Positions 1 through 10,600 of a DNA stretch of 64,000 nucleotides are shown here, piece after piece (position 1 is the first letter of the stretch; every line of letters begins with the position of its first letter). The notes under the pieces are model-generated. The model made no database searches. It was given only the letters and a program-made list of their open reading frames with translations, and was not told where the DNA came from. Source of the DNA: Semisulcospira habei (lineage: Eukaryota; Mollusca; Gastropoda; Semisulcospiridae); contig BTPG01000002.1 of NCBI GenBank assembly GCA_036245525.1, positions 163,938,738 through 164,002,737 on the forward strand, in the 5' to 3' direction. The position numbers and the translations under genes were made by a program.

Positions 1-527
1 CCTAAGTTGTCTGACAGTCTACCTTTCCGCTGCGGCAGCCGCCGTGAGGAGACTGTCCTTGCTCGGCTCCACATCGGGCACACGTATGTTACGCACTCTT
101 ACTTAAACAGGATGAGCGTCCATGGTGTTTTGCCTGTGATGAGCAGTTTTCTGTTTGACACTTTTTGCTGTATTGTGCTGACCTAATTGACACCAGATAT
201 AAACACTTCACAGCAGACTCCTTGAAGGTTTTGTTCCGGGATGTTCCCCCGGACAAAATCTTCAATTTTTTGAGAGAATACAATATTTTTAACAAGATCT
301 GAGCATTCATAGACTATGTGAATTTTTTTATTTGCCCTTTTTGTGAATCTGTAGACGTTTCTTTTCCAGACATGTGCGACATTTTAGCCTGAGATTTTTA
401 ATCTATATTTACATCTTGTCTTAAGACCTTGCTTTTAGTCTGGCTGACCAGATTTTTACCCATCCCGCCGTGAGATGGCCTTAGTCGCCTGCTCGGCGTT
501 AAACCCAAATAACTAACTAGCCTTCCG
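1..527 (+). mobile_element. 3' end of an I/Nimb-like LINE
   Basis: The first 300 bases translate, with a one-base frameshift near 112 and a stop near 158, into the C-terminus of an RNase-H-type LINE polyprotein. Visible parts are VLARLHIGHTYVTHSYLNR, a C-x2-C...H...C zinc knuckle (CFACDEQFSV, HFLLYC) and FNFLREYNIFNKI then TGA. A 3' UTR follows, ending GGCGTTAAACCCAAATAACT with a short CTAA tail. It abuts DIRS sequence at about 528, so it probably inserted into the DIRS copy. Its 5' part is outside the window. Confidence 0.65.
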
Positions 528-540
528 CGGGGTTGTTTAA

Positions 541-1893
541 CAGTTCCAGGCCATGCCCTTCGGTCTCAACATCAGCTCCTGGGTCTTCACCAGGATCATG
601 GACGCGGTAGTCGCTCACGCTCGGCGGTGGTCTCTCAGTCTGACCTCACACTACCTCACCGATCTGCTTCTTCGGAATCGGGACGAGTCCCGCTTGTCCA
701 CCGATGGGACGCGCTGCTCTCCCTTCTTCACCATCTTGGTTTACTGGTCAACTTCGGCAAATCGGACCTCTCACCATCCCACAGATTTCTTTATCTGGGT
801 ATGGATTTTTGGACCATCTTGAACCTGGATCGTGAAGTTGGCGACTTTGGCTATGCAGATGTATCGTGCCCAGGACGCTCCGGCGCGGACGTGGTTACAG
901 TTGTTGGGGCCTAATGAGCGCTGCCGCGGACTTGCTTCCTCTCGGTTGTCTCTACTCATGGCTGATTCAACTCCATCTCCTTCTCAGACTTTGGCAGCCG
1001 TCTTCAGGGGATTTGGAAGCCCGCGTACCTGTGTCTCCCCTGGTCTGTCCGCATCTCCTCCGGTGGACGGACCCCTCTTGGTTGGCGTCTGGAGTTCCCC
1101 TAGCGTCCCCACTACCCTACCTGTCGATCTGCACGGATGCCAGTCTCTCTGGTTTAGGGGCGCTCCTACTCCCGGACTTCCACAAGACAGCGGGCCTTTG
1201 GCCACCGGATCTAGTGGGCAAGCACATCAACTGGTTAGAGTTCAAGGCAGTTTGGCTCGCTCTCATTGCCTGGGAGGTGCACGTGACACACCAGGTCTTG
1301 GTCCTCTCCGACAAATCGACAGTTGTGGTGTATATTCAGAAGCAGGGCGGGACGCGTTCTCCTTCTCTGTGCATCCTTTTATTTCAGCTACTAGTGTGGT
1401 GCCGGGATCGGGACATATTACTGCGGGCATGTCACATTCCGGGCCGGCTCAGTGTGCTAGCGTATTCTCTGTCCCATCAGGACCAGCTTCTCCATACTGA
1501 GTGGACTCTGCGCACTGACCGTTTTCGGCTGATTTGTGTACACTGGGAGACACCCATGTCGACCTGTTCGCAACACGGTGGAATACACAACGGCCCCTCT
1601 TCGTCTCTCCCATTCCAGACCCGCTCGCATGGGCGGTAGACACTCTCTTCATTCCTTGGAAGGGTCTCCTGGCATACGCGTACCCTCCCTCGGTGCTGAT
1701 ACCCAAGATTCTCATCAAGCTCAGAGGTTGCAACACGGTGCTGTTCCTGGTAGCCCCATTCTCTTGGACCAAGTGCTGGACCACAGATCTCTTGAGTCTC
1801 GCCACAGATCCCCCTCTACGGCTTTCAACGCCATGCATGATGCTGAAGCAGCCCTGCTGGGATATTTTTAAACCTTGCCCGGAGAGCCTTTTG
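541..1893 (+). pseudogene. DIRS copy 1 reverse transcriptase / RNase H remnant
   Basis: Reads FQAMPFGLNISSWVFTRIMD, the RT motif just before the catalytic aspartates. The aspartate box is degraded (LTDLLL instead of YLDDLL). It shifts frame near 690-830, then encodes LSICTDASLSG, NWLEFKAVWLAL and VLVLSDKSTVV of RNase H, and a DLFATRWN...PDPLAWAVD connector in another frame from about 1540. Several frameshifts make it non-functional. Confidence 0.75.
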
Positions 1894-1896
1894 TTA

Positions 1897-3209
1897 TGGT
1901 CACAATTTATTTTAATCATTATTCATTATTTTCTTTTGGATAGAAGTTTCATTCTATGTCTTGTGTTGAGATGATGGCATGTTCTTTTTTAGTGACGTCA
2001 AGAACATGTGATGTAGGATGTTTGTTTGAATAGACGGTATGCGTCATTGTGGATTTGGAGACACATCAAGTCATAAGAGATTTGCTCTTTAGCCAGAATT
2101 TAGTTTTTGTGAGAAGTTGAGGCGGTGGAGAGATGCCGAGTAGTAATATATTGTAGAATAGATGGTAGAAGAGCAAAATGCTCAATATAGGAGTGTGTAA
2201 AAAGATATGTAGTTGAAGAACTACGGTGTAACGGGATTGACTAACCAGTGACCTTGTCAACGGCCATGGTGGGCGGCAGACAGGCACAAAATAAGTCAAC
2301 GAGTAAACCTTTCACGCATCTTTGGGTAGGTATTTGTTTGTTAAATAGTAGATTCAGGAAGTGTGTTAGTTGATTGGCTCTGGATCGGAAACTGTATGAC
2401 ATTTGGGCGCGCATCGGCGAGTTTGAGGTATCGTCTGGTAATCGAGCGTGGCCGGGATGAAGTCAGTTGATCGGGAAGCGTTTTGTTGAGCCTGTTTGAT
2501 TTTGAAACGATTCGGGTCGTGTTTGAGGGGTTATGTGTTGTGCGGAAATATGTCATATTTGTGTGTGTGCATGGCATTTCAAATTGATTGTTATTATGAT
2601 ATTTTATTCGATGTTGGAAACGATCGGTGGTGGTCGTCATCACTACAAAGTGTCGTCATTCGGGCGGAAGTAACGATGGAAGCAATGACGGATTTCTAAT
2701 GGGGAGATACAATTTTATTTGTTGAATAGATGCTCTCCAGCTGGGACATTGGATATATGTACTCAACCTGGTGTACGAGAGAGTTGATCCAGGCTGGTGC
2801 AGGAGAACTTAATCGGCCACCGTGAGAGACAGTCCGCTTATTCAAGATTCAATGAGCAGCGATGATATATTCATCTTCAATTCACGGTCGGAGTAATTAG
2901 ACTGTTTAATATATTCGAGGATCTAAACATCAACTTAAATAGTGTACAGTTGTCAGCAGACAATGAGAAGAAACATCGCAGTGGAACAATTTGGATGAGA
3001 TGTGATTAGTGCTCTGGACATTGTGCGAATGTTTAAATGTGTGTGTGTATTACAGGTGCATGTATGAATTGACTGAGTAGTGCGTAGGTTTGTGTTGTGT
3101 ACGTCTGTGTCTATTGTTTGTCGTGCGAATGGGAAAATCAAATCATTAAAATCGAACAGAAAATCCAACAATTCCGTGTGATATATAACTTTCCTCCCTG
3201 GTGTGACAC
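1897..3209 (+). mobile_element. Unidentified 1.3 kb insertion in DIRS copy 1
   Basis: DIRS coding sequence stops at 1896 and resumes at 3210 (TACACGCCTGGAGG, present uninterrupted in copies 2 and 3). The insert begins TGGTCACAAT, ends GGTGTGACAC (short imperfect inverted ends), and is bordered by TTA on both sides. No convincing coding sequence is seen. It could be a non-autonomous DNA transposon or a decayed LTR. Strand is arbitrary. Confidence 0.55.
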
Positions 3210-3212
3210 TTA

Positions 3213-3951
3213 CACGCCTGGAGGTTGTGTGGCGTGCCCTCACCGCTCTAGGTTTCTCGGATGCAGCGGTGGCGGCTATCGCTTCAGCCCGACGTCCTTC
3301 CACCAGGTAAGTTTACGAAGGAAAATGGCGGGTTTTGCAGTCTTGGTGCGGTACTCGACACCTTTCCCCCACCACTTTAACTATGCCTCAACTCGCCAAG
3401 TTCTTCCTGTGGCTCTTCAAGGATCAGAACCTGGCTCCTATCACCATTCGGGGTTATCTTTCTATGGTGGCTGATATGTACCGCCATTTGGGATGACCAG
3501 ATCCTGGGTCTTGCAAGGATCTCGCCGACCTCATGGCTCACTACTCCCTTGATGGGACCTCGCGTGGGTGTTAACATGGCTTAATACTGCTCATTTTGAA
3601 CCTCTGCACTTGGCGCGGTTCTCTGACTTAACAAGAAGTACGTGCTTCTTGCTGGCTCTGGCCACTGCCTCTCGCGTGAGTGAACTCCACGCTCTCTCAG
3701 TACACCCATCATGCCTGCAACTCCGGGCCGACGGCTCTGTCCAACTCCTCACTAGTCCTTCTTTTTTGGCCAAGGACAGGCTACCATCAACCGCCTCTCA
3801 ACCAATCACTATTCATCCATTGCGGGGCCCCCATATGTCCCCGGACTTACGCCAACAGAACCCGGTGGAAGCCCCTACGGCGAGGACATTTACGCCTCTT
3901 CCTGCCCTTAGCTCCGGGCAGGACTGATATATCTGTCCAGACGATTTCCAC
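3213..3951 (+). pseudogene. DIRS copy 1 tyrosine recombinase remnant
   Basis: A frame-broken recombinase: QLAKFFLWLFKDQNLAPITI in one frame, then [20 protein letters not shown], the Arg-box [11 protein letters not shown] (3667-3699) and TISTWLRGIIS. The His-x-x-Arg and Tyr boxes are missing because the copy is truncated at the palindrome at 3952. Confidence 0.75.
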
Positions 3952-4013
3952 TTGGCTGCGCGGAATCATCAGTTCCACTTACGTAAGTGGAACTGATGAT
4001 TCCGCGCAGCCAA
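3952..4013. repeat. Perfect 62 bp palindrome
   Basis: A 31 bp arm beginning TTGGCTGCGCGGAATC is followed, with no spacer, by its exact reverse complement; the centre is TTAC/GTAA. The left arm is DIRS recombinase coding sequence, and the right arm is its inverted duplicate at the point where the copy is truncated. Confidence 0.95.
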
Positions 4014-4564
4014 ATAGAACTGGCAATAACGGACTCTCGCGAGATTGGGAAGGGAGGCTATACGGAGGATAGGGAGGCCACTCAGGGGATTAGGTAACTG
4101 CTTGCTAGAGTTACGTCCCTGGTTGTGTAGGAACACACAACAATTTTGGAGGCTGAAATTGACAGGCTAAGTATGTCTTCCTATTAGTAATGCCATCGGT
4201 AAGTTTTTTTTGTTTTTTTTTAATATTTTTCAAAAAACAATTATTTTAAAGAAAATACTTTTTTTTTTCGTGAACAGAATAAAAGTCTTTTAAGTGAAAG
4301 TTGCATCCGGCTATCCTGGATTATTGTTTTGCCGTTTATTGTAAATATACAGCCAATTTCACTAATAAGAAGAGATAAGGAGAAGGATTGACCATGATAG
4401 TGCAAGGGTGGTCCAGAATAGCTTGGCACCTTCAGGCACCAATCTATTCTGGCACCACCCTTGAACTGCCACGTTCTGCCTGTCTCATAAACTGTAAAGG
4501 TAAATATAGTCTTCATAGGACCTTAGGATTCAGTATGTTAAATAGGCTTTCCACTCTTTTCTAG
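4014..4564. other. DIRS right end and A/T-rich intron with a degraded hairpin element
   Basis: Positions 4014-4235 are ITR-side DIRS sequence. From 4236 it is A/T-rich. A degraded copy of the AGCTTGGCGCC-type hairpin lies at about 4390-4475 (GTCCAGAATAGCTTGGCACC and its inverted partner), followed by the acceptor for the URI1 exon at 4565. Confidence 0.5.
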
Positions 4565-4628
4565 GGTGCTGGAGAGATGAGAGAGATTGTGGAGCCGTAT
4601 GATGAAGAAGCTGAGAAGGTGTGGAGAG
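4565..4628 (+). CDS. URI1: URI1 exon, REIVEPYDEE segment
   Basis: A 64 nt exon follows a pyrimidine-rich tract ending in TTTTCTAG and precedes GTAATG. It reads GAGEMREIVEPYDEEAEKVW then R. The single leftover G joins AG of the exon at 19836 to make Glu, so the protein runs VWR-EKHREY. Too short to be found by ORF length. It is supported by phase, by splice sites and by resemblance to the human URI1 GDIVDIREE region. Confidence 0.7.
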
Positions 4629-7600
4629 GTAATGCTAACAATAATAATAATAACGGTCATAATGCAATTGACTCCTCTTATAACAAGGTCGGATATAAAA
4701 AAAGTTGATTAGACAAAGCATACCAGGCATCCTCTAAAAACAACTCCAGACAGAAGCAGAGAGAAAGACAATTGCTCTCGACTACATCAAGGAGATATAC
4801 CCCCACAGATGAATGGACACATGCGTTTACTGACGGCTCAGCAGAGGAAGCAATGAGAAATGGAGGTGGAGGTTTCCTCATCTTCCAGAAGGACAGATCA
4901 GCCATCCACATATCCACTGCCACGGGCAAGTACTGCACCAACTGTAAGGTAGAGGCAGAAGCTCTGAGGACAGCCGCCAGTACATTCATGTGCTTCAGAG
5001 AAATCACACATAACAAAGTCGTCATCTACTCAGCTGCCCTGTCTGTGTTGCAAGCTCTCTCCAACCCCAGAAACAAGGAAATGGATGACCTTGCCTTTGC
5101 ACTATACATGCTGCAGCGATCCACTGAAAAGACTGTCATCCAGTAGATTCCATCCCATTGCAACATCTTAGGCAATGAAGAAGCTGACAGACTGGCAAAG
5201 AGGGAGAAAGGCTGACACAAGACAATGACCAGGTCACTTATGGTGAAGTAAAAACCAGTTAACCCATATCATACTGAGGCTAAAAGCTTCAAATTTGTTC
5301 TAAACTGCCATATGCAAGCTACATTACAGTACTTACAGATAAGGATATAGACCAATGGCTTTAGTTCAAGGGTAGTGCCAGAATAGCTTGGTGCCTAGAG
5401 GCGCCAAGCTATTCTGGCACTACCCTTGAACTATTTTAGTCAAACTTATTTCACACCCTGGTGTATTCCGAATGATAAGGGTTAAAGAAAAGCAGAGAAA
5501 AAGATGGCTGCAGCAACACCCAGACCATAACACCAGAGACAGTTTCTACCAACTCCCAAGAGAAGATCAGGTGATCATTGTGAGACTGAGTACAGGCCAC
5601 TGCAAACTCGGGCATCACATGTTCACCAAACTCCACATTGGAGACACTTCTGTGTGCCCCTGTAGCATCGCATACATGACACTTCTGTGTGCCCCTGTGG
5701 CATCGCATACATGACAGTAGAACATCTCCTGCAGGGCCATCCAAATCACCAGAACCTTCCATCAGAAACCTGGGCTGCTGACATACCGGTGCGGGAGAAG
5801 ATCTTTGGCCCACTGGAGAATCTCCACCAGACAGCAGCATACGTTCGAGCCACCAGTGTCCCTGTCTGAGCATTTGAGGAAGAAGAAGAAGAAAAGTCGG
5901 ATTTAACAACTTCTTCCAGAGGTCCTGGCAACACTATTGTTTCCTCAAAAACATTACCGATGCCATTACTACAATGGAACAACCTATAGCTTGCGTAATT
6001 TTAGCCCAAACACTTACGATGTGTAACAAGTAGCCGACCATACACAGCCGAAGGTAGCACTGCAGAGGGCTAAGGTGAACACGTCTACACGCTGCAAGCT
6101 AAAGGAAAGAACTGGTTTGGCTTGGATGCGCTAGCAGTCCCCGTATGTGGTGGGAAGGGAGGCTACCCGGGTGCCAGGTCACGGCACCCCTGGTGGCCTC
6201 CCCTGGCTCTAAGGGTACACATCGTAAGTTTTTGGGCTAAAATTACGCAAGCTATAGGTTGTTCCATTGTAGTAATGGCATTGGTAAGTATTTTTCGAAA
6301 AAATACATTTTAGAGAAAAATTAATTTTACTTGGGTACAAGAACAAGAAATGTTGGGTTCCCTGGCTACTTGTTTTTTATCTAAAGTTTACTGTAATAAC
6401 ATTGATTTGTTTACCATTTTACAACCTGATATTTAGCACATCAGTTCTAAGAGGTCAGCATACAAACATTTTGTTTTAATGCCATTTTAGTTCCAGAGGG
6501 CACCAAGTTAATCTGACACTAACCTTGAACCAGCAAGCTGATCCATCTCCCACAGCTGATACATAGTTCTTAGAGGTTTCTGCCAGATTTGTGAAAGTCA
6601 TTGTTAACTCCTTCACAGCTGAGAAAAAGTCAACACAAACTGCAAGAGACAGATCCAGCTAAACTCCTGCAGTTGTGAGGGTTCATGAATATCTGTGCTT
6701 GTTACTGATACCACTTTGTATCTCTGTTCCTTGGATGTCTGAAGCTTTTTTGGAATTGAATTAACGAAGATTTCAGAATTAAAATCTGCATCCACTAGCA
6801 ATGATGGGGTTAAGTGGGAATGAGTTAGGTCCAAGGATACTTTGTGGCAAGACCTTTTTAAACATACCAATTTGAGTGACCTCCTTAAAGGTTGATGTTA
6901 CGGGATCTAAAAACAGGTTAAAAATTGCTATATTTTCACAGAATTTTTTTTCTCAAATACTATTCACAACTTAAATGCAAACTTTATATGAAGATACCTG
7001 ATGGTAAGACCTTTATATACATACTAATTAGGTTGACCCATGGAAAAGGTCAAGAGTCACAAAAGCTCAGGAAAGAGGTAAACAATTGCCATATCATTTT
7101 GACAAAAGATGTTTTTTCTCAAATACTATTCGCAACTTCAAACACAAACTTTATATGAAGATACCTGAGGGTAAGACCTTTCTATACATACTAATTAGGT
7201 TGACCCATGGAAAAGGTCAAGGGTCACAAGAGCTCAGGAAGAGATTAAAAAATTGCCATATTTTGACAAAAGATGTATTTTCTAAAATACTATTCACAAC
7301 TTAAACCCAAACTTGGTACAGAGATACCTGATAGTAAGACCGTCCTATGCATATTAATTTGGATGGCCCCTTGAAAAGGTCATGGGTCACAAGAGATGAG
7401 AAAATAGGTCACAAATAGCCATTGTTTTTTCAAAATACATTACCGATGGCATTACTATATGGAATACACTCTATAGCATATCGATTTCAGCCCAAAGTTG
7501 TGTCCCCTACACAACTGGGAAGGAGACACCGGGGATCCATACATAGGGGCCCTGGGTGGCCTCCCCTTACCACCCTATCCTAGCCACGGCAGTTCACCCT

Positions 7601-10600
7601 TCTCTAAATTGCTCTGTTTAGTCGGGTTCTGTGCCAGCTGTGACCCACTTCACTGATAAGTGCATGCGCGTCATAGCTGGCACAGCTGCTGGTGGGAAGC
7701 GTTGTGCTCTTTGTTCCCTGTTGAAGTCTGTCAGGCATGTGATAAGTTTAGTCTGTTTATAACTTATTATTACCGAGGCAAAAAAGTTTCAATCGTAAAT
7801 ATTATTATGTAATACTATGCTTGAAATTGTCCTCTTCAAGCTCATATAAGTTTGCTTTGATGAACCTCTTAGAATTCTGTGCTTATTACTTGATTACAAC
7901 GTGTGTAGTTCAAGGAACTTTCCTTCCGCTGTAGACAGCAATGCTTGTGTGTAAAAAACTTGTTTTCTGTGCCGGATGTATCACTTTAATGTGTACCCTT
8001 ATCTGATGCATATAATTATGTAAAGTATAGCTTGTTAAAGCCATGGAGAATGAACATTCCTTTCCAAGACATTTGGAAGCCGTGAATTCTTTGTGTAGAC
8101 TTTGTGGTAGAAGGTCTAGGCGAGCAGTCAAAGACAAAAACAAGTCCGTGTTTTTGTGCACTAAATACACCAGTGATATATTTTTGTGTTACAACATTGA
8201 TGTGCTCAACGACCAGGAAGGGAAGCATTCTAAAACAATTTGTTGCATGTGTCGTGCAAAGCTTGTCAAATTAGAAAACAAGTGGAGCGCACAGGCTGTA
8301 CAGACATTCACAAAACGTGTGATTTTTGGGTGACATTTGATGAAACTCTTTCTGTTGATGACTGTCAAACATGTAGTCATTTCAAGCAGCAGTCAAAAGG
8401 TGGCCGACCGTCGTATCAAGCCAAAAACAAAATAGCTGCACCCAAAAGAAAAGATCTTGATAATGTAGGGGATTATTTTCTCAGTGACCTCTTTTTTCTG
8501 TCCGTCTTCATCATGTTCGGCATCAACATCAACACCAGCAAAAGTCAGGAAGTGTGTAGATTCTTTACAACCTTCCACTGATCTTTCCTGTTTACCGTCA
8601 GTATCAACACCAACACCCTTTGTAGTGCAGGAGGCATTGCCAGTTATTTCCACACCCAGTGTTGTAAGTACTGCATCATCCCCATTCAAATCCAAGATTC
8701 TTAGGCCTATTTGCAAACTAGCAGCGCCACTATCAAAAACAGAACAGAGGAAGCGTACCTCACAAAACTTGTCAGAGTCAAACTGTCAGAATCAAGCGGT
8801 CGGAACCGGTCGGCGCTAAGTCCACACACAGTAAAACGTTGAGGTGTAGAAAACACACCAACGAAACACAACGAGTCTGAGGAGAAAGTCTAATCCAAGG
8901 CAAAAAGCCAATGTTCAAAGGAGTAACCACAGAAGACACCGGTCTTTACTTCTTTCGAAAAACGTTAGCAAGGCACTCGCCCTACGCTTGCCGCACGGCA
9001 GTTTAGCCTATGCTCTTTAGTTTTCAGCTCTATGCCCACCGGCGCGCGCCAGCACACTTAGAGATCGGCTTCGCGAGAGCACTGAGATAGCGAGGAAGCA
9101 CGACCGGATTGACTTTCAGTGACCGTTGTCCTTGGCTGCGGCTTGTGACTTTGCTCATGCGACTTCGTGCCCTCATGGAATGAGCTCGGCGCTGGAGTGT
9201 GTTCCCTCCTGCGGACTGTGTGCAGCGGACGCTATGGCGGCTTCTGGTTTGAAGTCCTGCCTCCTTTGTAGAGATTTTCAGTGGCCTTCTGACGTCCACG
9301 ATGCCTGCCTGCCATGCTCGGGATGCTCTTCGGACAGGATGTGTGACGTGTGCGCCGATTGGAGTGAGAACTGGTGGTCTCAGACGTGGGATTTCTACAG
9401 ATGTGACCGTCCTGCCCGGACAAGACAGTCGCCCCGGACTTCTCCGCAGGATGGCATCGCTCCGTAGGCTCCGCGGGCCCCACTTCGCTCAGTCGTCCGG
9501 GCCATCCAGCCCGCAGGTAAGTCCCCTTCGTCTACCGTAACCGCTCAGGAACTCCCTCCCCGCTCCGAGTCTTCTGAGCAGGGCAGGCGAAGTTCAGTCT
9601 CGCTCCCCGCGCTCCGTTTCGTCTGTGCGTGACGCGAGCTCCTTGAGTCTGGCCACCCCCCGCTCCGTTTCGCCTGAGCGGGCCAGGCCAGCTGAGCGTT
9701 CATCCACACCCACCCCCCCCTCCCCCCCCCCCCCCCCCCCCCCCCCCCGCTCCGTTTCTCTTGAGCGGGCCCAGTGTGACGAGTGCAAACGTAATAAGAA
9801 AGAGAAAAGAAGTAGGTATAGAGGCTCTCCTTCACACTCCGAGGCGTTGGCGCGTGACCAGAGGCCTGTATAGGTGCTGCCCCCCCGCTCTGATTCTTCT
9901 GAGCGGGTCCGGCGTGCTAAGTTTACACACCCCCCCCCCCCCCCCCCCCCCCCATCCCCGTATCAACCAGGCGGGCCCGGTGTGACTTTGACACACGTCC
10001 CCCTCGCTCCGAGGCTTCAGAGCGGGTGCCGCGTGCCCCATTTCTGTCCCCTCCCCGCTCCGAATTGCCTGAGCGGGCCTGGCGAGACATGTTACCGTCC
10101 CCCACCCCCCCCCCCCCCCTCACCCCCGCCGCTTATCGTCCGGGTGGGCCCGGTGTGACCTTGTCACGCGTCCCCCACGCTCTGAGGCTTCGAAGTGGGG
10201 GTCGCGTGCCCCAATTTTGTCCCCTCCCCGCTCCGCTCTTCCTAAGCGGGCTTGGCGTGACACTTTTCTGTCCCCCCCCCCCCTCCCCGAACTTTCCAGG
10301 TGGGCCTGGTGTGACTCTGACAATTACTTACAGGTCTGGATTCGCGGCATCGTTCTTACGCCCCATTCTCGCTCGCGTTCTCCTGATCAGGATTGGGGTG
10401 CCAGGGTTCCCCTACCGCCTCCCCTCTTACGTTCGGAGCGCGGTCCCCGGCACTCGCGATCCCCTCTTCGTCCGCGCGCTGTTCCCGTTTCTAGCAGCTT
10501 CACCTCTCCTCGCAGGTCAGCGAGTCGGGGGCTTACGGAGCCTTACTTCACCTTTGGCCGTGGTTCGGCTACGGTCTCTCCTTCCACGCAACGCCCCGCC

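Larger units (their letters stand above)
528..4235 (+). mobile_element. DIRS retrotransposon copy 1, decayed
   Basis: A 5'-incomplete DIRS copy starting inside the reverse transcriptase and ending in the right inverted terminal repeat (AGTAATGCCATCGGTAAG, 4179-4196). It is split by a 1.3 kb foreign insertion at 1897-3209. The end of the recombinase and the internal complementary region are missing: after the palindrome at 3952-4013 the sequence jumps to ITR-side sequence. It lies upstream of URI1 exon 4565 and so probably in a URI1 intron. Confidence 0.8.

Noticed and set aside
1897..3209. Insertion called an LTR
   Set aside because: TG...CA ends are not clean, the border is 3 bp, and there is no poly(A) signal at a suitable place; left unclassified.
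8240..8819. Separate host genes for each overlapping small ORF after 8240
   Set aside because: Together they follow one RAG1-N-like protein with two frameshifts.
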